DNA of 33,121 nt from Oscillospiraceae bacterium (GTDB taxonomy: Bacteria; Bacillota; Clostridia; Oscillospirales; SIG627). Location: contig SVRV01000030.1 of the NCBI GenBank assembly GCA_015064635.1, positions 1 to 33,121 of the forward strand. Reading direction: 5' to 3'. The notes under the pieces were generated by a model. The model saw nothing but the letters and a program-made list of their open reading frames with translations, was not told the origin of the DNA and searched no databases. A program made the translations under genes and the position numbers. Shown here piece after piece: positions 23,614 to 31,442 of this stretch. The stretch's first letter is position 1. Each line of letters begins with the position of its first letter.

Positions 23614-24164
23614 TTCTTTGCAAGTAACTCCTTAATATCTGCAAGAAGTGCCGCAGTTTCACGCTGTGCCGCACGAGCCGCTTCGATATCAGCCTTTTCA
23701 GCTTCAAGAGCTGCCTTTGCAGCCTCTTCTTCTGCCTTCTTTGCAGCTGCTTCCTCTTCAGCCTTCTTCTGCTCTGCTTCATACTTTTCAGCATCAAGCT
23801 TCTGGCGAAGCTCTTCCGAACGCTTCTGAAGACCTGTGAATACTCTAAGTACTACAAAAATAGAAAGTGCGATAAGTATAAAATCAATTATATACTGGAT
23901 AAACATACCGTAGTTCAATGTAACCTCGGGTGTCACAACTGTCACACCGTCTTCTGCAAGCTCTGCAGGGGTTATTATATACTTGAGGTCCTTGAAATTG
24001 GGTGAACCTGTAACAAGTGAAATAAGAGGTGTAATGATATCCGCAACAAGAGACGATACTATCGCCTTGAATGCAGTACCGATTACAACACCGACTGCCA
24101 TGTCAACTACGTTACCCTGTGTGATAAACTTTTTGAAATCCTTCCAAAATGTACCCTTTGCCAT
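23610..24164 (-). CDS. mscL: Large-conductance mechanosensitive channel with long C-terminal coiled coil
   Basis: A 184-aa MscL that opens under membrane tension to relieve osmotic stress. The N-terminal amphipathic helix and TM1 (about 18-45, NVVDMAVGVVIGTAFKAIVSSLV) carry the family signature; the periplasmic loop is about 50-84, and TM2 about 86-108. After RVFTGLQ comes a highly charged Ala/Glu/Lys coiled-coil tail (about 113-184) of about 70 residues, much longer than the short cytoplasmic helix of E. coli MscL (about 136 aa in all). AAGGAG lies upstream. Placed in the glyA operon 20 bp after rarA. Confidence 0.95.
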   Translation of the reverse strand: MAKGTFWKDFKKFITQGNVVDMAVGVVIGTAFKAIVSSLVADIITPLISLVTGSPNFKDLKYIITPAELAEDGVTVVTPEVTLNYGMFIQYIIDFILIALSIFVVLRVFTGLQKRSEELRQKLDAEKYEAEQKKAEEEAAAKKAEEEAAKAALEAEKADIEAARAAQRETAALLADIKELLAKK

Positions 24165-24184
24165 TTTAATATTCTCCTTGTTTT

Positions 24185-25435
24185 TTATTTTTTATTCGCT
24201 CCGCGAATTATTTTTTTGTATTCTTCTGCCGCTCTTTCGGTCTTATTGTTGCCGAAGCGATAGTAAACTCTGTCCTTTAAGTCATCGGGAAGATACTGCT
24301 GCTCCACCCAATTGTTCGGATAGTCATGAGGATAAAGGTAAGCATCCTTCTTATCCCCTTCTCCAAAGCAATGGTTGTTTTTAAGCCTTGATGGCATATC
24401 CTGACCGAGTCCCTTGGTAATATCCTCCATTGCCGCCGCAATAGCCAGATATGCACTGTTGGACTTGGGTGCCGTTGCAAGGAGTATTGCCGCCTGGGCA
24501 AGTGGTATGCGTGCCTCGGGGAGTCCCAGCTGAAGCGCCGAATCCACAAGAGATTTTACAATGGTTGCCGCCATGGGATAGGCAAGTCCTATATCCTCGC
24601 TTGCAATGACAAGAAGACGTCTGCAGGGAGAAATTATGTCTCCCCCCTCAAGAAGCTTTGCGAGGTAAAAAACCGCCGCATTTTCATCCGAGCCTCTGAT
24701 TGACTTCTGGAGCGCCGAGAGAAGCTCGTAGTGATTGTCTCCATCTCTGTCGAAGGACATATAGTTTCGTGCCAGAACGGATTTTGCGCTCTCCTCGGTT
24801 ATTTCATTCTCCGAAATATGGAATGCAAGCTCAAGTGCATTCACGGAGGCTCTCAAATCACCGCCGCCCGACACCGAAAGCGCCGTCATTGCATCCTCTG
24901 AAAGAGTTTTGTTTGCGTTGTTTTCACTGTTCAGAAAATCAAGAGCTCTTGAAAGCGCCTGCTTCACCGCACTGTGCGACAAGGGCTTGAATTCAAATAC
25001 TGTGGATCGGGATAAAATAGCCTTGTATATATAGAAATACGGATTCTCTGTTGTGGAAGCAATAAGGGTTATTCTTCCGTCCTCAATAAACTCAAGGAGG
25101 GTTTGCTGCTGCTTCTTATTGAAATACTGTATCTCGTCAATGTAAAGAAGTATTCCATCCGAGCCGAAAAGGGTTCCCGTTTCGGCAAGCACGTCCTTGA
25201 TATCCTTTGTCTGCGCAACGGTGGCGTTAAGCTTTTTTAAGGTCATTCCCGCATTTTTTGCGATAATATTTGCAACCGTTGTCTTACCCGTTCCCGAAGG
25301 GCCGTAAAAAATCATATTGGGCAACACGGGCGATGAAACGATTCGCCTCAACGCTCCGTTTTTGCCAAGTATATGCTCCTGACCCACCACATCGTCAAAC
25401 GTGGCGGGTCTGAGCCTTTCTGCAAGTGGTGTCAT
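24185..25435 (-). CDS. rarA: Replication-associated recombination AAA+ ATPase
   Basis: A 416-aa clamp-loader-like ATPase (RarA/MgsA, relative of WRNIP1) acting at stalled forks. N-terminal PLAERLRPATFDDVVGQEH, Walker A GPSGTGKT (45-52), Walker B LLYIDEIQYF (D100, E101), sensor-1 ASTTENP, then the tetramerisation and MgsA C-terminal domains with KSIRGSDENAAVFYLAKLLEGG and the C-terminal FGEGDKKDAYLYPHDYPNNW motif. Length typical. Starts 2 bp after the glyA stop without a clear Shine-Dalgarno sequence, so it probably depends on coupling to glyA translation. Confidence 0.96.
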   Translation of the reverse strand: MTPLAERLRPATFDDVVGQEHILGKNGALRRIVSSPVLPNMIFYGPSGTGKTTVANIIAKNAGMTLKKLNATVAQTKDIKDVLAETGTLFGSDGILLYIDEIQYFNKKQQQTLLEFIEDGRITLIASTTENPYFYIYKAILSRSTVFEFKPLSHSAVKQALSRALDFLNSENNANKTLSEDAMTALSVSGGGDLRASVNALELAFHISENEITEESAKSVLARNYMSFDRDGDNHYELLSALQKSIRGSDENAAVFYLAKLLEGGDIISPCRRLLVIASEDIGLAYPMAATIVKSLVDSALQLGLPEARIPLAQAAILLATAPKSNSAYLAIAAAMEDITKGLGQDMPSRLKNNHCFGEGDKKDAYLYPHDYPNNWVEQQYLPDDLKDRVYYRFGNNKTERAAEEYKKIIRGANKK

Positions 25436-25437
25436 TA

Positions 25438-26676
25438 TTAATAGAGAGGATGAGCCGCACAGAGCTTTTCAACTCTTGCACGTATTTCGTCAGCCTTGTC
25501 AAATTCCTTAACTGTCATATAGATGAGGTGTGCAATTTCCTTCATGTCGTCGTTTGTAAAGCCACGGGAGGTAACAGCCGCAGTACCGAGTCTTACACCG
25601 CTGGTAACAAAGGGACTTTCGGGGTCACCGGGAATTGCATTCTTGTTGGCTGTGATATAAACCTCGTCAAGTCTGTGCTCAAGCTCCTTACCTGTGATAC
25701 CCATATTTCTCAGGTCAACAAGCATAAGGTGGTTGTCTGTACCACCGGATACAAGGTTGAAGCCTTCCTTCATCATTGCCTCGGCAAATACTGCACAGTT
25801 TGAAACTATGTTCTTCTGATATTCCTTGAATTCGGGTGAAAGTGCTTCCTTGAAGCATACGGCCTTAGCGGCAATGATATGCTCAAGAGGACCGCCCTGC
25901 ATACCGGGGAATATAGCCTTGTCTATCTTCTTTGCATACTCCTCACGGCAGAGAATAAGACCGCCTCTGGGACCGCGGAGAGTCTTATGAGTTGTGGTGG
26001 TAACAACATCTGCATAGGGCACGGGATTCTCATGAAGACCTGCCGCAACAAGACCTGCAATGTGAGCCATGTCTACCATAAGATATGCGCCGTTTGCGTG
26101 TGCTATTTCGCCAAAGCGCTTGAAATCAATCTTTCTGGGATATGCAGAAGCACCCGCAACGATAAGCTTGGGCTTGTGCTCCTTCACAAGAGCCTCTACC
26201 TTATCATAGTCTATTCTGCCGGTGTCATTTTCGACACCGTAGGAAACAAATTTGTAGTTTATACCGGAGAAGTTTACAGGGCTTCCGTGAGTAAGATGTC
26301 CGCCATGGTCAAGGGACATACCGAGCACTGTATCGCCGTGCTCAAGGAAAGCCTGATAAACCGCAATGTTAGCCTGCGCGCCCGAGTGAGGCTGAACGTT
26401 TGCATGCTCTGCACCGAAGAGCTCCTTTGCACGCTCAATTGCAAGCTTTTCGGAGATATCGACGCACTCACAACCGCCGTAATATCTCTTACCGGGATAG
26501 CCTTCGGCATACTTGTTTGTAAGATGGCTTCCCATCGCCGCCATTACCGCTTCGGAAACAATGTTCTCACTGGCAATAAGTTCAATGTTTCTTCGCTGAC
26601 GTGCAAGCTCAAGCTCCATTGCCTCAGCAATTTCAGGGTCAGTCTTCTTAATTAAATTCAAATTTTCCTGTAACAT
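25438..26676 (-). CDS. glyA: Serine hydroxymethyltransferase
   Basis: A 412-aa PLP enzyme interconverting serine and glycine with tetrahydrofolate, the main source of one-carbon units. [14 protein letters not shown] near 31-44, [13 protein letters not shown] at 57-68, HSGAQAN at 97-103 and the PLP lysine K231 in [14 protein letters not shown] are all present; length standard. AGGAG lies 6 bases before the ATG. First gene of the operon glyA-rarA-mscL-DUF2156-beta-helix, with a consensus-like promoter at 26716-26744. No glycine riboswitch in the short leader. Confidence 0.98.
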   Translation of the reverse strand: MLQENLNLIKKTDPEIAEAMELELARQRRNIELIASENIVSEAVMAAMGSHLTNKYAEGYPGKRYYGGCECVDISEKLAIERAKELFGAEHANVQPHSGAQANIAVYQAFLEHGDTVLGMSLDHGGHLTHGSPVNFSGINYKFVSYGVENDTGRIDYDKVEALVKEHKPKLIVAGASAYPRKIDFKRFGEIAHANGAYLMVDMAHIAGLVAAGLHENPVPYADVVTTTTHKTLRGPRGGLILCREEYAKKIDKAIFPGMQGGPLEHIIAAKAVCFKEALSPEFKEYQKNIVSNCAVFAEAMMKEGFNLVSGGTDNHLMLVDLRNMGITGKELEHRLDEVYITANKNAIPGDPESPFVTSGVRLGTAAVTSRGFTNDDMKEIAHLIYMTVKEFDKADEIRARVEKLCAAHPLY

Positions 26677-26715
26677 TTTTATCTCCTAATTAAAAATAAA
26701 TATTTTTTCAATTGT

Positions 26716-26744
26716 ATTATATAACAAAAGATATTATTTTTCAA
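26716..26744 (-). promoter_or_regulatory. Promoter of glyA operon
   Basis: Minus-strand -35 TTGAAA (26744-26739), 17-base spacer, -10 TATAAT (26721-26716), about 40 bases before the ATG. Confidence 0.8.
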
Positions 26745-26763
26745 TACCTTTTTATCAAAATGA

Positions 26764-26792
26764 TTGACATAATAAGCTAAAAATAGTATAAT
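26764..26792 (+). promoter_or_regulatory. Consensus promoter of coaW
   Basis: -35 TTGACA (26764-26769), 17-base spacer, -10 TATAAT (26787-26792): a perfect housekeeping-sigma consensus. Confidence 0.9.
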
Positions 26793-26822
26793 AATCAAAA
26801 GCACAAAGCAAGGAGGACACCT

Positions 26823-27650
26823 ATGAGTTATATAGTGGGAATAGACGTGGGAGGAAGCACGACAAAAATAGTTGCCTTTGACCATGATAAAAAAATAGTT
26901 GCCCCTATGTTTGTAACAGCCGAGGACCAGATGACATCCATTTACGGTGCCTTTGGCAAATTCACAAACATGAACAATATTGCACTCGGAGACGTTGACA
27001 GAATAATGATAACCGGTGTCGGATCAACCTTTATCGGAAACGAGCTTTACGGAATTGCCTGTGAGCACGTAAGTGAATTCCAATCGGTGGGAATCGGCGG
27101 ACAGTATCTGTCGGGACTTGATAGAGCTCTTGTCGTAAGTATGGGAACCGGAACCGCATCTGTTTACGCAAGCGGAAAAGAGCGCACCTACATCGGAGGT
27201 ACGGGAGTCGGTGGCGGTACTATTATAGGACTTTCAAAGAAGATGCTTGGCGTTGCGGATATCGGCACGCTGTATGAGCTTGCCGCCGAGGGCGACCTTG
27301 AGAAAATCGACCTTCGCATCGGCGATATCACAAATAAGAGCATCAGCCCCACTCTTCAGGATACGACAACTGCGGCAAACTTCGGTAATCTCAGCGACCT
27401 TGCAACACATTCGGACATTGCACTTGGTATTTTAAACCTTGTGTTTGAAACAGTTGGAATGGTAGCGGTATTTGCATCAAGAAGCTGTAAGATACGTGAT
27501 ATTGTACTCACGGGAACTCTTACCCGAGCTCCCCAAGCAAAGCCTATATTCGATAAGATGAGTACTATGTTCGACGTCAATTTCATCATTCCCGACCACA
27601 GCCGTTACGGAACGGTTATCGGAGCAGCACTCAGCTACTTTGAAAAATAA
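26823..27650 (+). CDS. coaW: Type II pantothenate kinase
   Basis: A 275-aa ASKHA-fold kinase that phosphorylates pantothenate in coenzyme A synthesis. N-terminal phosphate motif GIDVGGSTTKI; VVSMGTGTASV and YIGGTGVGGGTIIGLSK are the nucleotide and substrate motifs of the CoaW/PanK-II (Staphylococcus/eukaryotic-like) family; closing GTVIGAALSYF. Length typical. AAGGAGG precedes the ATG. Upstream of the SCIFF genes, which have their own promoter, so the link may only be positional. Confidence 0.92.
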   Translation: MSYIVGIDVGGSTTKIVAFDHDKKIVAPMFVTAEDQMTSIYGAFGKFTNMNNIALGDVDRIMITGVGSTFIGNELYGIACEHVSEFQSVGIGGQYLSGLDRALVVSMGTGTASVYASGKERTYIGGTGVGGGTIIGLSKKMLGVADIGTLYELAAEGDLEKIDLRIGDITNKSISPTLQDTTTAANFGNLSDLATHSDIALGILNLVFETVGMVAVFASRSCKIRDIVLTGTLTRAPQAKPIFDKMSTMFDVNFIIPDHSRYGTVIGAALSYFEK

Positions 27651-27668
27651 TTTTTTTGTTAAAAGCTA

Positions 27669-27697
27669 TTGACAAATTACAGTTGAAATAGTATACT
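27669..27697 (+). promoter_or_regulatory. Promoter of scfA
   Basis: -35 TTGACA (27669-27674), 17-base spacer, -10 TATACT (27692-27697), 38 bases before the scfA start and only 18 bases after the coaW stop. Confidence 0.85.
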
Positions 27698-27735
27698 AAT
27701 TGTAATTTAATAAACTATTTTCAGGAGGAAAAATT

Positions 27736-27882
27736 ATGAAGCCTATCAAAACATTAGATACAAAGAATCTTTGCGAAAGCGCTAAGAAGGGCGGATGCGG
27801 CGAGTGCCAGACATCTTGTCAGTCAGCTTGTAAGACAAGCTGCGGCATTGCAAATCAGAAGTGCGAAAGCAAAAAGAAATAA
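27736..27882 (+). CDS. scfA: SCIFF ranthipeptide precursor (variant with 7 Cys)
   Basis: A 48-aa peptide of the SCIFF family ('six cysteines in forty-five'), substrate of the adjacent radical SAM maturase that makes a Cys-to-side-chain thioether. The family core is clear: CGECQTSCQSACKTSC at 21-36, then NQKC (C43). Two oddities: an extra Cys at position 13, and Gly37 directly after C36. From published work on SCIFF peptides as I recall it, the thioether joins Cys32 to Thr37, so the usual acceptor residue would be missing here. Strong AGGAGG with 7-base spacing and its own promoter. A hairpin terminator/attenuator separates it from scfB, which fits a need for more precursor than enzyme. The mature product's role is unknown in any organism, as far as I know. 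Confidence 0.95.
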   Translation: MKPIKTLDTKNLCESAKKGGCGECQTSCQSACKTSCGIANQKCESKKK

Positions 27883-27894
27883 GTAAAGCTTTGT

Positions 27895-27921
27895 AAATGC
27901 CGCCATTAAGGCGGCATTTTT
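27895..27921 (+). terminator. Terminator/attenuator between scfA and scfB
   Basis: A 10-bp stem AAATGCCGCC/GGCGGCATTT, loop ATTAA, then Ts. It lies 30 bases before the scfB start. Since I see no separate promoter for scfB, partial read-through is likely. Confidence 0.85.
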
Positions 27922-27950
27922 AATATAATAAAAAAGTATCGGAGAAATTT

Positions 27951-29333
27951 ATGGTTCATTCATATAAGCTCGGCGGACTTAACATTGTAATAGACGTTTA
28001 CTCAGGCTCTGTTCACGTTGTGGACGAAGCAACCTTTGACGTAATTGAAATGTACGAAAAAAGTACCCACGAGGAAATAAAGGCTTTCATTTTAGACAAA
28101 TACTCAAGCGACCCCACCGTGACCGATGAGGCTATTGATGAATGCTTTGAGCAGATAGAAGAATTGAAGAGTGAGGGGAAGCTCTTTTGTGAGGACACCT
28201 TTGAGAGTATGGCAGGTGACCTTAAAGCAAAGAGTGCAGGCGTTGTAAAGGCACTTTGCTTACATATCGCACATACATGTAACCTGAACTGTTCATACTG
28301 CTTTGCAAGTCAGGGTAAATATCACGGTGAGCGTGCTGTCATGAGCTTTGAGGTAGGAAAGCAGGCGTTAGACTTTCTTGTTGCAAACTCCGGCAGCAGA
28401 ACAAATCTTGAGGTTGACTTTTTCGGCGGTGAGCCCCTTATGAACTTTGAGGTCGTAAAGGAGCTTGTAAAGTATGCACGCAGTATTGAAAAGGCTGCAC
28501 ACAAGAATTTCCGTTTCACTCTCACTACCAACGGTATGCTTGTGGATGACGATGTGATTGAATTTGCAAACAAGGAATGCTCAAACGTTGTACTCAGTCT
28601 TGACGGCAGAAAAGAGATACACGATAAATACAGAGTTGACTATGCGGGACGCGGCTCATGGGAGCAGATAGTTCCGAAATTCCAGAAGTTTGTCAAGGCA
28701 CGTGAAGGCAAGAACTACTATATGAGAGGTACCTTCACCCACGCAAATCCCGACTTTTTAGAGGATATAAAGACAATGCTTGAACTGGGATTTACAGAGC
28801 TCAGCATGGAGCCTGTTGTAGGTCCCGAGGGTGAGCCCTCCTCCCTTACAATGGAGGATCTTCCCATTGTACTTGAGCAATACGAAAAGCTTGCAGAGCT
28901 TATGCTTCAAAGACACCGTGAGGGACGTCCCTTCACCTTCTATCACTATATGATAGACCTTAAAGGCGGTCCTTGTATATATAAGAGAATATCCGGCTGT
29001 GGCTCGGGCACCGAGTACATGGCTGTTACACCCTGGGGTGACCTTTATCCTTGCCACCAGTTTGTAGGCGAAGAAAAATTCCGTCTCGGCGATGTATGGA
29101 AGGGTGTTACCAACCATGATGCTCAAAAAGAATTTGCAGACTGTAATGTTTACACACGTCCCGAATGCAGAGATTGCTGGGCAAAGCTTTATTGCTCGGG
29201 CGGATGTGCCGCAAACGCATATCACGCAACGGGAAGCGTAAACGGTGTTTACAAGTACGGCTGTGAGCTGTTCAGAAAGCGAATGGAATGTGCAATAATG
29301 CTTGAGGTTGCCAAAACCCTTGACGAGGAGTAA
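27951..29333 (+). CDS. scfB: Radical SAM/SPASM SCIFF peptide maturase
   Basis: A 460-aa enzyme that installs the thioether cross-link in SCIFF. The N-terminal about 80 residues form a PqqD-like recognition domain (IDVYSGSVHVVDEATFDVI). Radical SAM cluster: C110, C114, C117 in HTCNLNCSYCFASQGKY; GGEP-type SAM motif FFGGEPL (about 157-163). The C-terminal SPASM domain carries the cysteines of auxiliary clusters in GGPCIYKR, GCGSGTEY, YPCHQF, RPECRDCWAKLYCSGGCAAN and GCELF. The sequence is close to the family standard at full length. GGAG lies upstream. Overlaps the next gene by 1 nt (TAATG). Confidence 0.96.
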   Translation: MVHSYKLGGLNIVIDVYSGSVHVVDEATFDVIEMYEKSTHEEIKAFILDKYSSDPTVTDEAIDECFEQIEELKSEGKLFCEDTFESMAGDLKAKSAGVVKALCLHIAHTCNLNCSYCFASQGKYHGERAVMSFEVGKQALDFLVANSGSRTNLEVDFFGGEPLMNFEVVKELVKYARSIEKAAHKNFRFTLTTNGMLVDDDVIEFANKECSNVVLSLDGRKEIHDKYRVDYAGRGSWEQIVPKFQKFVKAREGKNYYMRGTFTHANPDFLEDIKTMLELGFTELSMEPVVGPEGEPSSLTMEDLPIVLEQYEKLAELMLQRHREGRPFTFYHYMIDLKGGPCIYKRISGCGSGTEYMAVTPWGDLYPCHQFVGEEKFRLGDVWKGVTNHDAQKEFADCNVYTRPECRDCWAKLYCSGGCAANAYHATGSVNGVYKYGCELFRKRMECAIMLEVAKTLDEE

Positions 29334-30664
29334 TGAATACACCGATTTTTGATTTTGTGCAAAGCTATAAAAACAAAAGCGCCGCAAGATTTCATATGCC
29401 CGGGCATAAAGGAAAGACCTTTTTAGGTCCCGAAGCCCTTGACATAACCGAAATTGACGGCGCTGATGTGCTTTACAAAAGTGAGGGAATAATAGAGGAG
29501 AGTCAGAAAAACGCTTCTTCCCTCTTCGGCACAAAAAAGACGGTCTATTCCTGCGAAGGCTCTTCGCTTGCAATACGTGCAATGCTTTATCTTGCTCTTT
29601 TGAATTCTAACTCCTCAAGAGTTATTCTTGCGGCAAGAAATGCGCACCGTGTGTTTATGAGTGCTGCAGTTCTTCTCGATTTGGATGTAGAGTGGCTTTA
29701 TTCCGAAGAAAATACGGTTTTGTCCTGCAGCATTTCAGCTGATGCCCTTGACAAAAGGCTTTCGGAAATGAAGATAAAGCCAATGGCATTTTATGTTACA
29801 AGTCCCGATTACCTCGGAAATGTTGCCGACATCAAGTCCCTTGCCGAGATTTGTCATAAATGGGGTATACTCCTTCTTGTTGACAACGCACATGGGGCAT
29901 ATCTGAATTTTCTGCCCGCATCAAAACATCCCATACATCTGGGTGCGGACATGTGCTGTGACTCGGCTCACAAGACACTCCCCGTTTTAACCGGCGGTGC
30001 TTATCTCCATATAAGTCAAAATGCGCCCGAAGCACTATCGGAAAACGCCAAAAGAGCAATGTCCGTCTTTGCTTCCACAAGTCCGTCCTATCTTATTCTC
30101 GAGTCCCTTGACCTTGCCAACAGATATCTTGCCGAAGGCTATACCGAAAGACTTGTGAAATGTGTAAAACGGGTAAACGATATAAAGAAAAAGCTGTCAC
30201 ACAAAGGCTTTGACCTTATAGGCAGCGAAGAATTAAAGCTCACGTTAGCTCCTAAATCCTACGGCTACACAGGAGAGGAGCTTGCAAGTATTCTTTTAAC
30301 AAACAATGTAGTTTGCGAGTTTGCGGATTCCGATTTTTTGGTATTTATGATAACACCCGAAACCGAGGAATGTGACCTTACACTGCTCGAAGGTCTTCTT
30401 CTCGGACTTAAAAAAAGAACAGCAATAACAGACGCACCACCCTCGCCCCGCCCTCTGAAACGTGTAATGTCACCAAGAGTTGCCGCCTTTTCAAAATGGG
30501 AGACGGTAAACGTTGAAGAAGCAATGGGGAGAATACTTGCCACAGAAAATGTGTCATGTCCCCCTGCGATACCCATTGCGGTTTGCGGCGAAAAGCTTGA
30601 CGAAAACGCATTAGAGCTTTTTAAATACTACGGAATCAACAAAATCACAGTAGTGAAATTGTAA
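29333..30664 (+). CDS. PLP-dependent Orn/Lys/Arg decarboxylase-fold enzyme
   Basis: A 443-aa fold-type-I PLP enzyme of the Orn/Lys/Arg decarboxylase major-domain family. Opening ARFHMPGHKGK and the acidic DITEIDGADVLY stretch are typical of this group; the cofactor site shows DNAHGAY (D184, H187) and SAHKTLPVLTGGAYLH, with K214 the expected Schiff-base lysine. It is the short, Clostridia/Bacillus YaaO-like type lacking the wing domain of the E. coli inducible enzymes. Coupled to scfB by TAATG. It may decarboxylate arginine, lysine or ornithine for polyamines; whether it has a role with SCIFF is unknown. Confidence 0.88.
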   Translation: MNTPIFDFVQSYKNKSAARFHMPGHKGKTFLGPEALDITEIDGADVLYKSEGIIEESQKNASSLFGTKKTVYSCEGSSLAIRAMLYLALLNSNSSRVILAARNAHRVFMSAAVLLDLDVEWLYSEENTVLSCSISADALDKRLSEMKIKPMAFYVTSPDYLGNVADIKSLAEICHKWGILLLVDNAHGAYLNFLPASKHPIHLGADMCCDSAHKTLPVLTGGAYLHISQNAPEALSENAKRAMSVFASTSPSYLILESLDLANRYLAEGYTERLVKCVKRVNDIKKKLSHKGFDLIGSEELKLTLAPKSYGYTGEELASILLTNNVVCEFADSDFLVFMITPETEECDLTLLEGLLLGLKKRTAITDAPPSPRPLKRVMSPRVAAFSKWETVNVEEAMGRILATENVSCPPAIPIAVCGEKLDENALELFKYYGINKITVVKL

Positions 30665-30682
30665 TATTTTTTCAAAAACTTG

Positions 30683-30711
30683 TTGACAAATCATAACTTA
30701 TGTGATATGAT
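30683..30711 (+). promoter_or_regulatory. Promoter of tRNA-Lys
   Basis: -35 TTGACA (30683-30688), 17-base spacer, -10 TATGAT (30706-30711), 23 bases before the mature tRNA 5' end. Confidence 0.85.
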
Positions 30712-30734
30712 ATTAAGGCTGTCAAGAACAGTTT

Positions 30735-30810
30735 GAACCATTAGCTCAGTTGGCAGAGCATTTGACTTTTAATCAAAGGGTCTGGAGTTCGAATCTCCAA
30801 TGGTTCACCA
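30735..30810 (+). tRNA. tRNA-Lys(UUU)
   Basis: A 76-nt cloverleaf. Acceptor GAACCAT/ATGGTTC (30735-30741 with 30800-30806), discriminator A, encoded CCA. D-arm AGCTCAGTTGG, anticodon stem TTTGA/TCAAA with loop CTTTTAA giving anticodon TTT at 30768-30770. T-arm GGAG-TTCGAAT-CTCC. Single gene with its own promoter and terminator. Confidence 0.98.
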
Positions 30811-30815
30811 CGAAG

Positions 30816-30850
30816 AGCCGTCAGTTTCCATGCGAAATTGACGGCTTTTT
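30816..30850 (+). terminator. Terminator of tRNA-Lys
   Basis: A 13-bp stem (AGCCGTCAGTTTC with GAAATTGACGGCT, one G-T pair), loop CATGC, followed by T5. Begins 6 bases after the CCA end. Confidence 0.92.
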
Positions 30851-30914
30851 CATTTGTTTTTTAGTATAAAAATCTCCCATTCCGTCAAAAATATCAGCGG
30901 AAGGAAGTGGAGAT

Positions 30915-31109
30915 ATGAAGAAGGACAAGAAGAAGGTATATTCTTACATTTCAAATAATCCCATGATGGATGCAGAAGCGCAGATTGACATGCCCATCAT
31001 CAATGCGCAAGCATATGACGTACCTCTTCCCTACTGCAACAGCACAATGCATATGCGTGGAGTCAGAAGTGCGGCAGATCTTAAAACAAAAGACGAAATC
31101 AAAAAATGA
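30915..31109 (+). CDS. Small conserved-looking hypothetical protein
   Basis: A 64-aa protein of unknown function. Basic start (MKKDKKKVYS), a central stretch MMDAEAQIDMPIINAQAYDVPLPY and a charged end. No membrane segment, one Cys. Evidence that it is real: a good AAGGAAG ribosome site with 7-base spacing, and a stop codon placed in the stem of a dedicated terminator convergent with spoVM. No promoter with normal spacing was found in the short gap after the tRNA terminator. It might be sporulation-linked by position only. Confidence 0.6.
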   Translation: MKKDKKKVYSYISNNPMMDAEAQIDMPIINAQAYDVPLPYCNSTMHMRGVRSAADLKTKDEIKK

Positions 31110-31128
31110 GGCATTCGCCTCATTTTTT
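31101..31128. terminator. Bidirectional terminator encoding two stop codons
   Basis: A perfect 12-bp stem AAAAAATGAGGC/GCCTCATTTTTT with loop ATTC. Read on plus, it supplies the last Lys codons and TGA of the 64-aa gene. Read on minus, it supplies the last Lys codons and TGA of spoVM. Confidence 0.95.
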
Positions 31129-31194
31129 CTTTCTCACAAAAAGTCCCAGGAAACCGCGTAAAAGCTTTGGCGGTCTGACAGTTATTATTTTCAT
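31120..31194 (-). CDS. spoVM: SpoVM-like sporulation peptide
   Basis: A 24-aa peptide MKIITVRPPKLLRGFLGLF- ending in RKKK. It matches the pattern of SpoVM (B. subtilis: 26 aa, MKFYTIKLPKFLGG...): MK, a short beta-like start, the conserved Pro-Lys pair, then an amphipathic helix with a basic tail. SpoVM marks the convex forespore membrane and anchors the spore coat ATPase SpoIVA. AGGAGG with 7-base spacing precedes the ATG. It lies 11 bp after a 48-aa membrane-peptide gene and shares its terminator with the convergent 64-aa gene. Assigned by short-motif similarity, so not beyond doubt. Confidence 0.82.
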   Translation of the reverse strand: MKIITVRPPKLLRGFLGLFVRKKK

Positions 31195-31205
31195 GCTTCT
31201 ACCTC

Positions 31206-31352
31206 CTAACACATAACAAAGAAAGCGCCCGCAACTATTATAACAAGTGCTTCAAGTACAATGAGCACACTTTTGGGAAGAAAGAAAGCCATCAGCAGAC
31301 CGAATCCGAATGCCACAACACAAATCCCGATACACTTCGCAATGCCGTGCAC
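31206..31352 (-). CDS. Small two-helix membrane peptide upstream of spoVM
   Basis: A 48-aa peptide beginning at GTG with AAGGGGG at a 7-base distance. After a short start (HGIAKC) it has two hydrophobic segments, about 8-25 (IGICVVAFGFGLLMAFFL) and 29-47, joined by the PKS turn. The pattern, two helices split by a Pro turn with Glu34 at the second helix start, resembles small membrane proteins seen in other Clostridia, but I cannot name the family. Its stop lies 11 bp before the spoVM start, inside the spoVM leader, so cotranscription is likely. Confidence 0.6.
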   Translation of the reverse strand: MHGIAKCIGICVVAFGFGLLMAFFLPKSVLIVLEALVIIVAGAFFVMC

Positions 31353-31442
31353 ACATATTCCCCCTTCACTGTTACATAATATGCGACAAGTGTATTTTTG
31401 TTACAAAAAAAGAGCAAATCGAGATATATTAATCAAAAAAAT

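Noticed and set aside
25879-26655. 258-codon open frame antisense to glyA
   Set aside because: Shadow of a highly conserved gene; composition rich in Cys and Leu with no domain signal and no ribosome site.
26677-26715. Glycine riboswitch ahead of glyA
   Set aside because: The leader is about 40 bases and A+T-rich, too short for the aptamer.
28758-29582. 274-codon open frame antisense to scfB and the decarboxylase
   Set aside because: Shadow frame spanning two well-supported genes; no motif or ribosome site.
31365-31440. Sporulation-sigma promoter before the 48-aa/spoVM genes
   Set aside because: A CATATTAT element near 31377 resembles a sporulation -10 box, but no matching -35 at the right distance is convincing.
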